Source of the DNA: Thermotoga sp.
GTDB taxonomy: Bacteria; Bipolaricaulota; Bipolaricaulia; Bipolaricaulales; Bipolaricaulaceae
Assembly: GCA_020724765.1 (NCBI GenBank)
Contig: DYGJ01000004.1
Location: 1 to 32,110, forward strand
Direction: 5' to 3'
DNA length: 32,110 nt
Notes under the pieces: model-generated
The model's database searches: none
Seen by the model: only the letters and a program-made list of their open reading frames with translations
What the model was told of the DNA's origin: nothing
In this document: piece by piece, positions 23,429 through 31,633 of the stretch
Layout: each line of letters starts with the position of its first letter
How positions within the stretch are numbered: position 1 is the first letter of the stretch
Made by a program: the position numbers and the translations under genes

Positions 23429-24541
23429 CTACGGCGATGGAATCTCGGGGAATCCCTTGAAGATGGACAAGCGATAATCCCCGCTCCCACCCCGCCAGAC
23501 CACCCGGATGAAGAACCGACACTCCCCGTCCAGGAAGCATTCTCCGAGAGGCGGGCACTCCACCCCCGCATAGCACGGGACATGCATCGCCGTAGCAGCT
23601 TCTACTGACAGGCATTCGGCAAGCACGTCGCCACACGGGTCGTGAACGAGGTAGAGATCAACAACGAGGCTACCCGGGTCAAGCCAGACGACGAACGCAT
23701 CACCGTACGTGGCGCGGATTCTGTGCCAGTCATGCCAATCACCTTCACCGAGTGCCCCTGTGTAATGGCCGGCTGGGAGGAGGATCGCATCGTCCCCGGG
23801 GCCGGACGAATCGGGAAGCTGTTCGCGCGGCAATGTGGCGATGTCCGCTTCCTTGGGAAGGCATCCCTGATGCAGTTCGCCGGAGGCGCATCGGAACTCG
23901 GGGCCCACCGCACAGGTATTCACAAGCAGCGATGGCGGGGACGGGGCGGGGGCGGCCGCTGGCAGCGCAGGTGCGGAGTTGAAGACACAGATAGAGACGG
24001 CACATTCGACACCTCGTGTCTGCAGATCGACGACCTTCCTAGCGAGAAACAGGGCGAACCCTTCTTGATCGCCGGTCCGATACGCATACTCGCTGGCATC
24101 ATAGGCGCGGAAATAGGAGACCAGATCCGTCTGCTCGCTGGGAATCACCAAGCCCAATACCGCCTCTCTACCCAACGGGGGCGCTATGGCCAGAGAGATC
24201 CTCGCGCCATCAGGGGGAATGGTGAGAAGCGTGTCTGCAGCGACAACAACCGGGAAATCTTCCCAGAAGTGGCGGCACGGAAACAGCATCATCGTCACTT
24301 CGCCATCGGCACGAAAGTAGAAGAGGTAGAGATACCCGTCAATGGGAGACTTCACCGAGATCACCATCTGCTCAGCTGCGTAATACGTTCTTGAGCAGCC
24401 CCCATTCACCGATAGCTCCAGAGGCCGAGCGGCGACTAGAGTCGCTCCCTGAAGCCGCTGCAGCGTGAGATCAGATAACTGAGCGTTGCACGTCACCGTG
24501 CAGAGAGACACAAGGATGACGCTTGCCGTTCTAGCATTCAT
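23429..24541 (-). CDS. Secreted DUF4384 protein with C-terminal PPC-like domain
   Basis: A 370-residue exported protein. It starts with a signal peptide (MNARTASVILVSLCTVTCNA) followed by a DUF4384-like domain (about 40-145): ISVKSPIDGYLYLFYFRADG leading into MLFPCRHFWEDFPV, the usual x-P-x-D-G-Y-L-Y-L-F and L-F-P pattern. Beyond a Pro/Ala-rich linker (about 205-220) the C-terminal third (about 245-370) resembles the bacterial pre-peptidase C-terminal (PPC) fold, with LPAGHYTGALGEGDWHDWHR and VVDLYLVHDPCGDVLAE. It is cysteine-rich there, fitting an oxidising extracytoplasmic location. The ATG at 24541 is used; a promoter candidate at 24568-24596 would place the RNA start downstream of the alternative ATG at 24565. 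It is a relative of the DUF4384/PEGA protein encoded at 28761-29999. Function unknown. Confidence 0.7.
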   Translation of the reverse strand: MNARTASVILVSLCTVTCNAQLSDLTLQRLQGATLVAARPLELSVNGGCSRTYYAAEQMVISVKSPIDGYLYLFYFRADGEVTMMLFPCRHFWEDFPVVVAADTLLTIPPDGARISLAIAPPLGREAVLGLVIPSEQTDLVSYFRAYDASEYAYRTGDQEGFALFLARKVVDLQTRGVECAVSICVFNSAPALPAAAPAPSPPSLLVNTCAVGPEFRCASGELHQGCLPKEADIATLPREQLPDSSGPGDDAILLPAGHYTGALGEGDWHDWHRIRATYGDAFVVWLDPGSLVVDLYLVHDPCGDVLAECLSVEAATAMHVPCYAGVECPPLGECFLDGECRFFIRVVWRGGSGDYRLSIFKGFPEIPSP

Positions 24542-24755
24542 CTCACCACCATCCCCAGACTCCACGCAGTGTAGCGAGGGCGGCTATCGGGATCAAACAC
24601 CAGGATCTGGTTCTCCAGGACACCGCTTGCAGAGAGAGGGGACGCTACCGGTCGGGCTTTCTACTCGACGACGGTGCGGGGATGCTGCTTGGACCCAGCT
24701 GCGCGAATACGAGGCTCCCGCGAACGCAGATCCACAAGCCCATCATCGGTGCCAT
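24538..24755 (-). pseudogene. Possible frameshifted small secreted-protein gene or remnant
   Basis: On the minus strand two overlapping short frames look like two ends of one protein. The first (24755-24645) reads MAPMMGLWICVRGSLVFAQL followed by GPSSIPAPSSS, like a signal peptide plus Pro/Ser linker, and stops. The second (about 24660-24538) ends LENQILVFDPDSRPRYTAWS, then LGMVVR, and its TGA overlaps the DUF4384 ATG as ATGA, as in genuine operon pairs. One frameshift near 24650 would join them into about 70 residues. The end recalls the last beta-strand of the DUF4384/PEGA protein. No ribosome binding site is seen, so this may be chance, a decayed gene or an assembly error. Confidence 0.3.
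24568..24596 (-). promoter_or_regulatory. Candidate sigma70-type promoter for the first DUF4384 gene
   Basis: On the minus strand TTGATC (24591-24596) and TACACT (24568-24573) are separated by exactly 17 bp. Each matches its consensus in 4 of 6 bases. A transcript would start around 24561, about 20 bp before the ATG at 24541. The site lies inside the possible broken gene. Confidence 0.4.
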
Positions 24756-24805
24756 GACTGGCCAAACATTCGGGCACGCGTTGTAATGTGATCCGCGAAT
24801 TCCCA

Positions 24806-24833
24806 TTAACAACACAGCGAATCCGTTTATAGT
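24806..24833 (+). promoter_or_regulatory. Candidate upstream promoter of the beta-helix gene
   Basis: TTAACA (24806-24811) and TATAGT (24828-24833) each match consensus in 5 of 6 bases and are spaced by 16 bp. They lie about 205 bp before the ATG at 25039, in a stretch lower in GC than the surroundings. A second candidate promoter follows at 24859-24887. Confidence 0.55.
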
Positions 24834-24858
24834 GGTTGCCGGCAGGACATAGTGTCCC

Positions 24859-24887
24859 TTGACGCGGTTCAGATCCCGTTGTATACA
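24859..24887 (+). promoter_or_regulatory. Candidate proximal promoter of the beta-helix gene
   Basis: TTGACG (24859-24864; 5 of 6) and TATACA (24882-24887; 4 of 6) are separated by exactly 17 bp. RNA would begin near 24894 and leave an untranslated leader of about 145 bases. The leader includes a small stem, CGCCA / TGGCG (about 24910-24926), but no riboswitch I recognise. Confidence 0.55.
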
Positions 24888-25038
24888 GAATCTATAGTGT
24901 TGGTGGGGTCGCCACTACAGATGGCGGATCTTTGCTAGGGGGTGGCATTCGGAGGCAAAGAAGGCGGTCGGTCAGCTGGGTGTTCGGGTCCCGGGAATGG
25001 CAAGCCTTACAAGCACAGATAAGGGAGAGGAGGGCAGG

Positions 25039-28000
25039 ATGGCAGGAACAGCGCGATTTGGGTGGCTACTGGCAGGGCTCGCCCTGCTGGTTTCGATCGG
25101 AGGGCTGGCAGCGACATGGCATGTGAACCCTGGGGATGATATCCAGGCCGTAATTGACACCGCGGCGGCGGGGGACACGATTGTCGTCGCCGCAGGGACG
25201 TACAACCTGACCGGAACGATCAACGTAACCAAGATGCTCACCATTCTTGGGGCGCAGGCGAACGTGGATCCGCGGCCCAGCGCGGGTGGGCGAACAGGCC
25301 CAGAGACGTTGTTGACGAGCACCACTACGGTGTTCGACATTCAGGCCCACGACGTTGTGATCAACGGGTTCTCCATCGAGACGAATATCAACAATGCCAA
25401 CACGAACATCATCCACGACAGCAGCACGTCGTTCACCTCTGAGAACGCAACGATCGCCTACAACATCATCACGAACACGGGCTCGACGATGAACGAGGCG
25501 GTCAAGATCCGTTGCGGTGAGGCTCCCGTGATTGCGTACAACTACATCTACAACATCCCGTCGCCCGGCGATGCGATCAACTTCGATCGGGTCACGAATG
25601 GTCGGATCGAATACAACGAGATCTTCAACAGCGGCAGCGAGAATGCTGCTATCTACATCTATGATTCCCAGTACACGTGGATCGTCGGGAACATCGTGGA
25701 TACGACGACGAAGAACGACGGCATCAAGCTGGGGCGGAAGTCCAGCGGCAATGCGACCCTGAGCGGCGGTTGGATTATCGGCAACCTGGTGATGAACACA
25801 GCTCAGGATGGGATCACCGTTTACGCAAGCGACGTGGTGGTTGAAGGCAACACAGTGATGGGCGCAACCACCGAGAACGGTGCGATCTACTTGGCATTTG
25901 GGATCAGCAACATCGTCATCCGCTACAACACGATCGTGGACAACGCGTTGGCCACCGGGAAGTGGGGAACCCCCGGCGGCATCACGATCGGCTCTGCCGT
26001 GAACGCCTCTACGGTGGAGATCTACGGCAACACGATCACAGGGAACTACCCAGTGGACGTGGCCAACATGGCCAGCGGAGCACCGCTCCTCGACGCTACT
26101 GGCAACTGGTGGGGGCAGGACACGGGGCCTCTCGCGGGTCAGATCGCGGGGAACGTGGCCTACAGCCCGTGGCTTGGCAACGAGCCGTCGGAGCCCACGT
26201 GGACGTTCATCGTCGCTCAAGCGGGGCCTGAGCCTAGCCCCGGCTACATCCAGAGGGCAGTCGACCTTGCGCGCGATGGCGACGTAGTCTTTGTGCAGGC
26301 AGGTACGTACGCAGAGAACGTCCAGGTGTACAAGGCGCTCAATCTAATCGGCGACAATGCCAGTATCTCCCCAGCTGCTGGGGCGGCGATCACCCTGCGA
26401 TCGCCAGGCAGCGATGCCTTGGAGGACATGCTGATCTCCATCAACACCTCGGGCGGAGCCTACGGTGTCCTCATCGATGGGGGGCTGTGGGCTCACATCC
26501 CTGGCGAGGACGTTGTGATCGAGAATCTCACGCTTGCTGGGGTTTCGTTGAGCGGCCATGGGCAAGAGGGCTTGGTGATCATGAACGGCGCACAGGTCAC
26601 GGGTCTGTTTGTTGTAGACAGCGCGTTCCTGTATAACCGGGTAGGTTTGGGCATCAGCGGCACGGGCACTGCTGTCGCTGATGCGTCCGTGACCTCCTCC
26701 TTGTTCGTTGAGAACACGCTGCACGGTATTCAGATCCTCGCCGGAGCGGCCGTTGACGGCCTTCTCGTTGCTGGGAGCGTATTCCTCCTTAGCGGAAACG
26801 AGGGCATCAATGTCTCAGGTGGAGCCCAGGTGGACGATCTGGCGGTTCGAGACTCAGCGTTCCTTCTGAATAAGATCGGCATCGGCATCACCGGCGCTGC
26901 AACGCGGGTCGAGGGATTCACCGTGCGAGACAGCGGCTTCGTCGGGCAGGGGCAACACGGGATCTACATCCACGGGGCAACGGTCTCGGATCTCGAGATC
27001 CGCGATACCCAGTTCGCAGGTAGCGTCTACCAGGGCATTCACATTCAGAATGCCACGGTTGACGGAGCTGTCATCGCTGACTCAGTGTTTGAGTTCAGCC
27101 GGTGGGGCCTGCTCATCCGGGGGAGCTCGAACGTAACCGGTCTTCACGTGGTCGGCAACGTCTTCTCGGATCACTCCGAGACAGCCCTCGGACTCTCCTC
27201 GGGCAGTATTTCGGGCGCGCTGATCGACAGCAACACGTTCGTCAACAGCGGCTGGGAGCACATCGATGTCGGCCTTTATTGGATGGGCACGCTAACAGCT
27301 AGTGACATAGAGATCCTCCGAAACTTCTTCGGGCCTGGCACCCAGTGGGCCGCAATCTACGTAGACGGTGACGCAGTGTTTGGCCTGGGCGACGTTGTTG
27401 CTCATTACAACGCATTCAGCACCGGAGCGTGGGGCGTGTTCAACGCTAACGCTGTCACTGTCGACGCAGCCCTGAACTGGTGGGGTGACCCCGATGGACC
27501 GATGCACGCGAGCAATCCCGCCGGAGCAGGAGATCTGGTGAGCGACAGCGTGATCTTCAGCCCGTGGCTGGGGACGAGCCCGGATGGTGACCCGCTCGCG
27601 CCGGGCGTGCAGATCACGGGGCCGATGCTGATCATCGTTGCCCCGGTAGGTCCCGAGCCTGCGGGTGGCTACCTGAACACCGCCATCGCCGGCGCCAACA
27701 CGCTCCCGTTTGCTGACACCATCAGGGTCCGCGAGGGAACGTACGACGCCAGTACGCCGATCACCGGCCCGGTGAGCATCCTCAGTTGCACGAGCTGTCC
27801 GAACCCGACAACCCTTACAGGCGACATGACGTTCGATGCGGCGGGGATCCTCATCGGCCGGATGGGCCAGGGGTTCACGATCCTCGGGGACATCACTGTG
27901 GGTGCAGGGGCGGACGCCTCGACGATCCACATCAACTGGAACGACCTCTTCGGCACAGTCACCAACGACGGAGTGGGCATGCTCGATGCCACCTACAACT

Positions 28001-28677
28001 GGTGGGGCGGCGCCCACCCCAGCGCTCGAACGTTCGGGAGTGTGAACTACGACCCATACCTTCCCAAGCCGGTGTGCGAAGTCTTGGCGTTCATGGAGAA
28101 GCACGGACTGAATCCTGATGAGGCAATCATTGCATTGGGATCCGGGGCACCTAACCATCTTCTGTTCCTTATGTGGCTTGCGGGACGGCTCGGGGTCAGT
28201 GTGACGGATGCCGAGGATCTCGTTGAGGAGTACGGCTCCTCTGCTATCTTGAGCGCTCTGGATCGAACCACAGACTTCGATGACTTCGTGCGACTGCTCC
28301 TCGGGTACGGGGCAGCTCCGGCCGGTGGAGCGGGGATGTTCGTGGATCTCGGTGTGGCGGGTGGCGCGGGATCGTTCCAGGGCCAGACTGTGGATGCCGT
28401 GTATGAGATCGGGCAATCGATCCTCGTTTCGTTCGAGCTTCTGGACTTCCAAGGCAACCCGGTTCTCGGGATCGGTGCCTGGGTTACCTTGATTCAGCTC
28501 CACGAGGACGGCCACCAGACGATCTGGTACTGGGGTGCCACTTACTACAACCCGGAGACCGGCCTGCAGGAGATCTCGATCCCCACAGCAGGACTCCCGG
28601 CGGGCTACTACAACCTGGGCATCGGCTTCAGGGACGGGACCCAGGAACAGATCCTGATTCAGATCGTCGTCGAGTAG
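25039..28677 (+). CDS. Large secreted right-handed parallel beta-helix protein, three modules
   Basis: A 1212-residue exported protein. The ATG at 25039, after GAGAGGAGGGCAGG, begins a signal peptide (ARFGWLLAGLALLVSIGGLA). Most of the protein is short repeating coils (for example VVIEGNT-, IRYNTI- and VFDIQ-like turns) of the pectate-lyase / NosD / CASH type. Three modules each close with an N-W-W-G turn (N356, N813, N987), the first two followed by YSPWLG/FSPWLG and the third by YDPYLP. Modules two and three each open with a VAxxGPEPxxGY motif (about 391 and 867). The C-terminal ~200 residues differ: a helical segment (about 1015-1095) and a beta-sandwich-like end with FVDLGVAGGAGSFQGQ. No catalytic residues were assigned; a polysaccharide-binding, adhesive or S-layer-like role is inferred. 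A strong terminator follows. Confidence 0.85.
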   Translation: MAGTARFGWLLAGLALLVSIGGLAATWHVNPGDDIQAVIDTAAAGDTIVVAAGTYNLTGTINVTKMLTILGAQANVDPRPSAGGRTGPETLLTSTTTVFDIQAHDVVINGFSIETNINNANTNIIHDSSTSFTSENATIAYNIITNTGSTMNEAVKIRCGEAPVIAYNYIYNIPSPGDAINFDRVTNGRIEYNEIFNSGSENAAIYIYDSQYTWIVGNIVDTTTKNDGIKLGRKSSGNATLSGGWIIGNLVMNTAQDGITVYASDVVVEGNTVMGATTENGAIYLAFGISNIVIRYNTIVDNALATGKWGTPGGITIGSAVNASTVEIYGNTITGNYPVDVANMASGAPLLDATGNWWGQDTGPLAGQIAGNVAYSPWLGNEPSEPTWTFIVAQAGPEPSPGYIQRAVDLARDGDVVFVQAGTYAENVQVYKALNLIGDNASISPAAGAAITLRSPGSDALEDMLISINTSGGAYGVLIDGGLWAHIPGEDVVIENLTLAGVSLSGHGQEGLVIMNGAQVTGLFVVDSAFLYNRVGLGISGTGTAVADASVTSSLFVENTLHGIQILAGAAVDGLLVAGSVFLLSGNEGINVSGGAQVDDLAVRDSAFLLNKIGIGITGAATRVEGFTVRDSGFVGQGQHGIYIHGATVSDLEIRDTQFAGSVYQGIHIQNATVDGAVIADSVFEFSRWGLLIRGSSNVTGLHVVGNVFSDHSETALGLSSGSISGALIDSNTFVNSGWEHIDVGLYWMGTLTASDIEILRNFFGPGTQWAAIYVDGDAVFGLGDVVAHYNAFSTGAWGVFNANAVTVDAALNWWGDPDGPMHASNPAGAGDLVSDSVIFSPWLGTSPDGDPLAPGVQITGPMLIIVAPVGPEPAGGYLNTAIAGANTLPFADTIRVREGTYDASTPITGPVSILSCTSCPNPTTLTGDMTFDAAGILIGRMGQGFTILGDITVGAGADASTIHINWNDLFGTVTNDGVGMLDATYNWWGGAHPSARTFGSVNYDPYLPKPVCEVLAFMEKHGLNPDEAIIALGSGAPNHLLFLMWLAGRLGVSVTDAEDLVEEYGSSAILSALDRTTDFDDFVRLLLGYGAAPAGGAGMFVDLGVAGGAGSFQGQTVDAVYEIGQSILVSFELLDFQGNPVLGIGAWVTLIQLHEDGHQTIWYWGATYYNPETGLQEISIPTAGLPAGYYNLGIGFRDGTQEQILIQIVVE

Positions 28678-28701
28678 GTCGCCACTCCCTTCATAACGAT
28701 G

Positions 28702-28731
28702 CCGGGGCGCCCCAGCGGCGCCCCGGTTTCT
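28702..28731 (+). terminator. Rho-independent terminator of the beta-helix gene
   Basis: CCGGGGCGCC (28702-28711) and GGCGCCCCGG (28717-28726) form a perfect 10-bp GC stem with loop CCAGC, followed by TTTCTT. It lies 24 bp after the TAG stop. The convergent DUF4384/PEGA gene ends at 28761 on the other strand, so it may also limit antisense transcription. Confidence 0.9.
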
Positions 28732-28760
28732 TCCCCCTAACTAAGCAGGGCCGGAGGGTG

Positions 28761-29999
28761 CTACGGTGTGATCGTGAACCCGAGGACGAGGTTCCGCCGG
28801 GAGTGCCAGAGGAGGTAGGCCCTCCACCCTGACCCGCTCACCCCCAGGCCGACCCCCCACGTGATCCGCACCTCGGTCCGTGTCTCCGGTTCGATGACCA
28901 CCTGGGGAGCGAGCGTTCCGGAGGGAAACCACGGCGGGACCCACGCCATCTCCTGGCCCGAGAGTCCGAGGAGGATCACTGCGCCAACCCGCCCGAGGGC
29001 TAGCCAGCCGACGAGGTACCCTTCCACCTCCGGCCCCCAGGCGAACCAGCCGCCGGGCCCCGGCTCGTTCAGATTCGGTATCGGGGGAGAGGGGCGAAGC
29101 GATACGCCGCACCCCAACCCCTCGATCCAGAGATCCGCGGCGATGGAAAGAGAGGTTAGGCCTGCCGCCAACCCGATCCCGGGCGCGGGGAGATCTCCCT
29201 CCGCGATCCACGTGGGGGGAGCGACAGGTGACCACAGGACGGGCCGTGCTGGAGAGAGGGCCACGGCCAGGGTGACTTCTTCCCTGTCGGCCATGGTTAG
29301 GTCAATGGATTGGGTCTCGTAGCCGCTTCTTTCGATCCGGACTCGGATCCGTCCCGGAGCGACCGCGGTGGACACGGGCGACACACCGACGTAGTGCCCT
29401 CCCACCCACACCGCGGCCCCGCTTGGGCTTGTGGTCACGCTGAGGGTTGCCCGGGGGCGGTACACGCGGAACCCTGTCCAGGCCGTGCCCCACCTGCTGC
29501 CGGGGAGCAACGTCTGAAGCTGCGCGGAGAACGCGACGGGGTTGACAAACTGGAGGAACGCGTCCTTCTCGAACGCCTTTACCTCGTAGAACGACAGCGG
29601 CCCCTCCGAGGCGACGAGTTGCAGGTACTCAAACCCTTCGGGCTCGGTCACGCGCAGGGACCACCCCGTCGTGGGAAGGGTGTGCTTGCCGGCCGGGAAG
29701 CGCGGGTCCTGCAGGTACCGGTTTGGGACGAGGAGCTTGACCTTGCCGTCCGACGTCAGGTTGTAGAGGTACACATAGGCGTCGCGGTTCAGGGTGAAGG
29801 TCAGCTTCAGGGCATCGCCCGGGACGTAGGTAGCTTTGTCCGTGGTGAGGGAGACGACGATCCCCGGCTCCGCCGGGACGGGGATGATCCCCTGGGGAAC
29901 GACGGGGATCTCTCCTTGCCCCATGGCGACGACACCCGTCACCACGGTGAACCCGAGACACCACCCGAGCAGACTGCTACGCAGCAAACGACGAACCAT
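28761..29999 (-). CDS. Secreted DUF4384 + PEGA-domain surface protein
   Basis: A 412-residue protein. An N-terminal hydrophobic segment (LLGWCLGFTVVTGVVAM, 10-26) serves as signal or anchor. A DUF4384 domain spans about 47-135, with DKATYVPGDALKLTFTLNRD followed by AYVYLYNLTSDGKVKLLVPN. A PEGA domain (about 184-248) follows, seen as TLSVTTSPSGAAVWVGGHYV then GYETQSIDL, a small beta unit common in surface proteins. The C-terminal ~155 residues alternate polar and hydrophobic stretches and end in LLWHSRRNLVLGFTITP, suggesting an outer-membrane barrel-like or beta-rich domain (inference). A GGAGGTG site lies 8 bp before the ATG. It shares DUF4384 with the protein at 23429-24541 and flanks the beta-helix gene. 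Role unknown; perhaps surface display or envelope assembly. Confidence 0.8.
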   Translation of the reverse strand: MVRRLLRSSLLGWCLGFTVVTGVVAMGQGEIPVVPQGIIPVPAEPGIVVSLTTDKATYVPGDALKLTFTLNRDAYVYLYNLTSDGKVKLLVPNRYLQDPRFPAGKHTLPTTGWSLRVTEPEGFEYLQLVASEGPLSFYEVKAFEKDAFLQFVNPVAFSAQLQTLLPGSRWGTAWTGFRVYRPRATLSVTTSPSGAAVWVGGHYVGVSPVSTAVAPGRIRVRIERSGYETQSIDLTMADREEVTLAVALSPARPVLWSPVAPPTWIAEGDLPAPGIGLAAGLTSLSIAADLWIEGLGCGVSLRPSPPIPNLNEPGPGGWFAWGPEVEGYLVGWLALGRVGAVILLGLSGQEMAWVPPWFPSGTLAPQVVIEPETRTEVRITWGVGLGVSGSGWRAYLLWHSRRNLVLGFTITP

Positions 30000-30053
30000 G
30001 GCTAAGCACCTCCAGCCGTATCTACACCGGACCCAGGGCCCGGGTTCGGGCGA

Positions 30054-30422
30054 TCAGGCACCGGGTGCGCCCGATCCCAACGCCTTGCGCAGGGCACGCA
30101 GGGGAAGAAGGGCGCACGTGAGGCGGGTCCGCACCACCCCTCCCAGGGCGGAGAGTAGCTCCTCGTCGGCCATCCGCGTCGCTTCCGGCACGGGCTTCCC
30201 TTGAACGAGCTCGGTCAACAACGAGGCAGAGGCCAAGGAGATCGCGCACCCCTCTCCCTCGAACCGGATGTTCTGGATGGTCTGATCCTTGATCCCGAGC
30301 TCAATCCGCACGACATCGCCGCACAGGGGGTTCGCCTCGACGGCCGCGGCGTCGGGATGGGGGAGCCGTCCCTTGTTGCGGGGGTGGCGCCAGTGGTCGA
30401 GGATGATCTCTTCGTAGCTCAT
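30054..30422 (-). CDS. sufU: SufU/IscU-type iron-sulfur cluster scaffold or sulfur-transfer protein
   Basis: A 122-residue protein of the NifU N-terminal / SufU / IscU family that accepts sulfur from the cysteine desulfurase or assembles iron-sulfur clusters. Metal/sulfur ligands are C34 and D36 in NPLCGDVVRI, C59 in FEGEGCAISLASAS and C103 in RTRLTCALLPLRAL. The Arg three residues before C103 and no His next to it are SufU-like. However, the C59-C103 distance of 44 is IscU-like, since the roughly 18-residue insertion usual in SufU is missing. MSYEEIILDHWRHPRNKGRL is the typical start. The ATG at 30422 overlaps the sufS stop as ATGA. Whether it acts as scaffold or zinc-bound sulfur carrier is open. 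Confidence 0.88.
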   Translation of the reverse strand: MSYEEIILDHWRHPRNKGRLPHPDAAAVEANPLCGDVVRIELGIKDQTIQNIRFEGEGCAISLASASLLTELVQGKPVPEATRMADEELLSALGGVVRTRLTCALLPLRALRKALGSGAPGA

Positions 30423-31633
30423 CCCAACGCCTTCCACACGCCGTCGAGCGCCTCCAGGAACAACCCCACTTCGTCGATCGTGTTGTACACGTGGAACGAG
30501 ACCCGACATGACGCCGGAATCCCCAACTTTCGGTGGAGGGGCTGGGCGCAGTGGTGCCCACCTCGGATCGCGATCCCCTCCTGGTCGAGGAGGGTCGCGA
30601 CGTCGTGGGGGTGGATGCCTGCAAGAGAGAACGAGACCAGTGCCCCGCGTGTTGTTGGGTCCTTAGGTCCGTACACGGTCACGTGGGAGCGTCGGAGGAG
30701 CCCGTCGAGAGCGAGCGCGGTCAGCTCCTCCCCATGACGACGCACCTGATCCAGCCCGATCTTCTGCAGGTAAGCCACCGCAGTCCCGAGCCCGACCGCC
30801 TGAGCGATCGGCGGGGTCCCTCCCTCGAACCGGGCCGGCGGGTCGTCCCACGTTGCCCGGTCCAGCCACACCTCGCGCACCATTTCCCCACCCACGAGGA
30901 GGGGAGGTAGGTTCTTCAGGATCTCCCGCCGGCCCCACAGGACGCCGATTCCCGTTGGTCCGAGCATCTTGTGCCCGGAGAACGCGACGAGGTCGGCCCC
31001 CAGCTCCCGCACGTCCACCGGCATGTGGGGCACCGATTGGGCAGCATCCGCCACCACGATCGCCCCAACTTGATGAGCCTCAGCAGCGATCTCCGCCACC
31101 GGGTTCACCGTCCCCAGGGCGTTCGAGACGTGCACCAGGGTTACAACCTTTGTCTGTGGGGAGAGCTTTCTCCGCAGGTCGTCCCGATCCAGTTCTCCGG
31201 CTGGTGTCACGGCCACTGCGCGGAGGTGCGCGCCCCGTCGGCGCGCCGTCTCCTGCCACGGGAGGAGGTTCGCGTGGTGCTCCATCTCTGTGACGAGGAT
31301 CTCGTCCTCCTGCTCGATCACCGTCTCCCCGAGCGCCCACGCCGCGAGGTTGAGGGCCTCCGTCGTGCCCCTTGTAAACACGATCTCCTCCGGGCTCGCC
31401 CCGATGAGGGACGCGACCGCGGCCCGCGCTCCCTCGTAGCAGTCGGTGGCCTCGGCGGCGAGTTCGTACACCCCGCGCCGCACGTTGGCGTACGACTCCC
31501 GGTAGAAGCGAGCCTCGGCCTCGATCACCGCGGTCGGCTTCATGCTCGTGGCGGCGGAGTCGAGGTACACGAGGGGTTTTCCGTGCACGGTGCGGCGGAG
31601 GATCGGGAAGTCGTCGCGAACGCGCGCGTCCAT
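30419..31633 (-). CDS. sufS: Cysteine desulfurase SufS
   Basis: A 404-residue fold-type I PLP enzyme that removes sulfur from cysteine and passes it as persulfide to the SUF machinery. Landmarks are YLDSAATSMKP (23-33), ANVRRGVYELAAEAT, FTRGTTEALNLAA, EMEHHANLLPW, the PLP lysine K222 in VAFSGHKMLGPTGIG, and the persulfide cysteine C362 in AIRGGHHCAQPLHRKL. The short loop around C362 is that of group II desulfurases (SufS/CsdA). The ATG at 31633 overlaps the sufB stop by one base (TGATG), and its own stop overlaps sufU by ATGA, so sufB, sufS and sufU are made from one message. Confidence 0.95.
   Translation of the reverse strand: MDARVRDDFPILRRTVHGKPLVYLDSAATSMKPTAVIEAEARFYRESYANVRRGVYELAAEATDCYEGARAAVASLIGASPEEIVFTRGTTEALNLAAWALGETVIEQEDEILVTEMEHHANLLPWQETARRRGAHLRAVAVTPAGELDRDDLRRKLSPQTKVVTLVHVSNALGTVNPVAEIAAEAHQVGAIVVADAAQSVPHMPVDVRELGADLVAFSGHKMLGPTGIGVLWGRREILKNLPPLLVGGEMVREVWLDRATWDDPPARFEGGTPPIAQAVGLGTAVAYLQKIGLDQVRRHGEELTALALDGLLRRSHVTVYGPKDPTTRGALVSFSLAGIHPHDVATLLDQEGIAIRGGHHCAQPLHRKLGIPASCRVSFHVYNTIDEVGLFLEALDGVWKALG

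Noticed and set aside
23187-23477. 96-codon plus-strand frame running into the 3' end of the DUF4384 gene
   Set aside because: No ribosome binding site or family pattern, and it overlaps a better-supported gene on the other strand.
24899-25020. Leader of the beta-helix gene as a possible cyclic-di-GMP or other riboswitch
   Set aside because: GGAGGCAAAG looks faintly like part of such an aptamer, but the other conserved segments are missing.
27292-28515. Minus-strand open frame of 407 codons inside the beta-helix gene
   Set aside because: It is antisense to an obvious secreted protein; no domain, signal or ribosome binding site.
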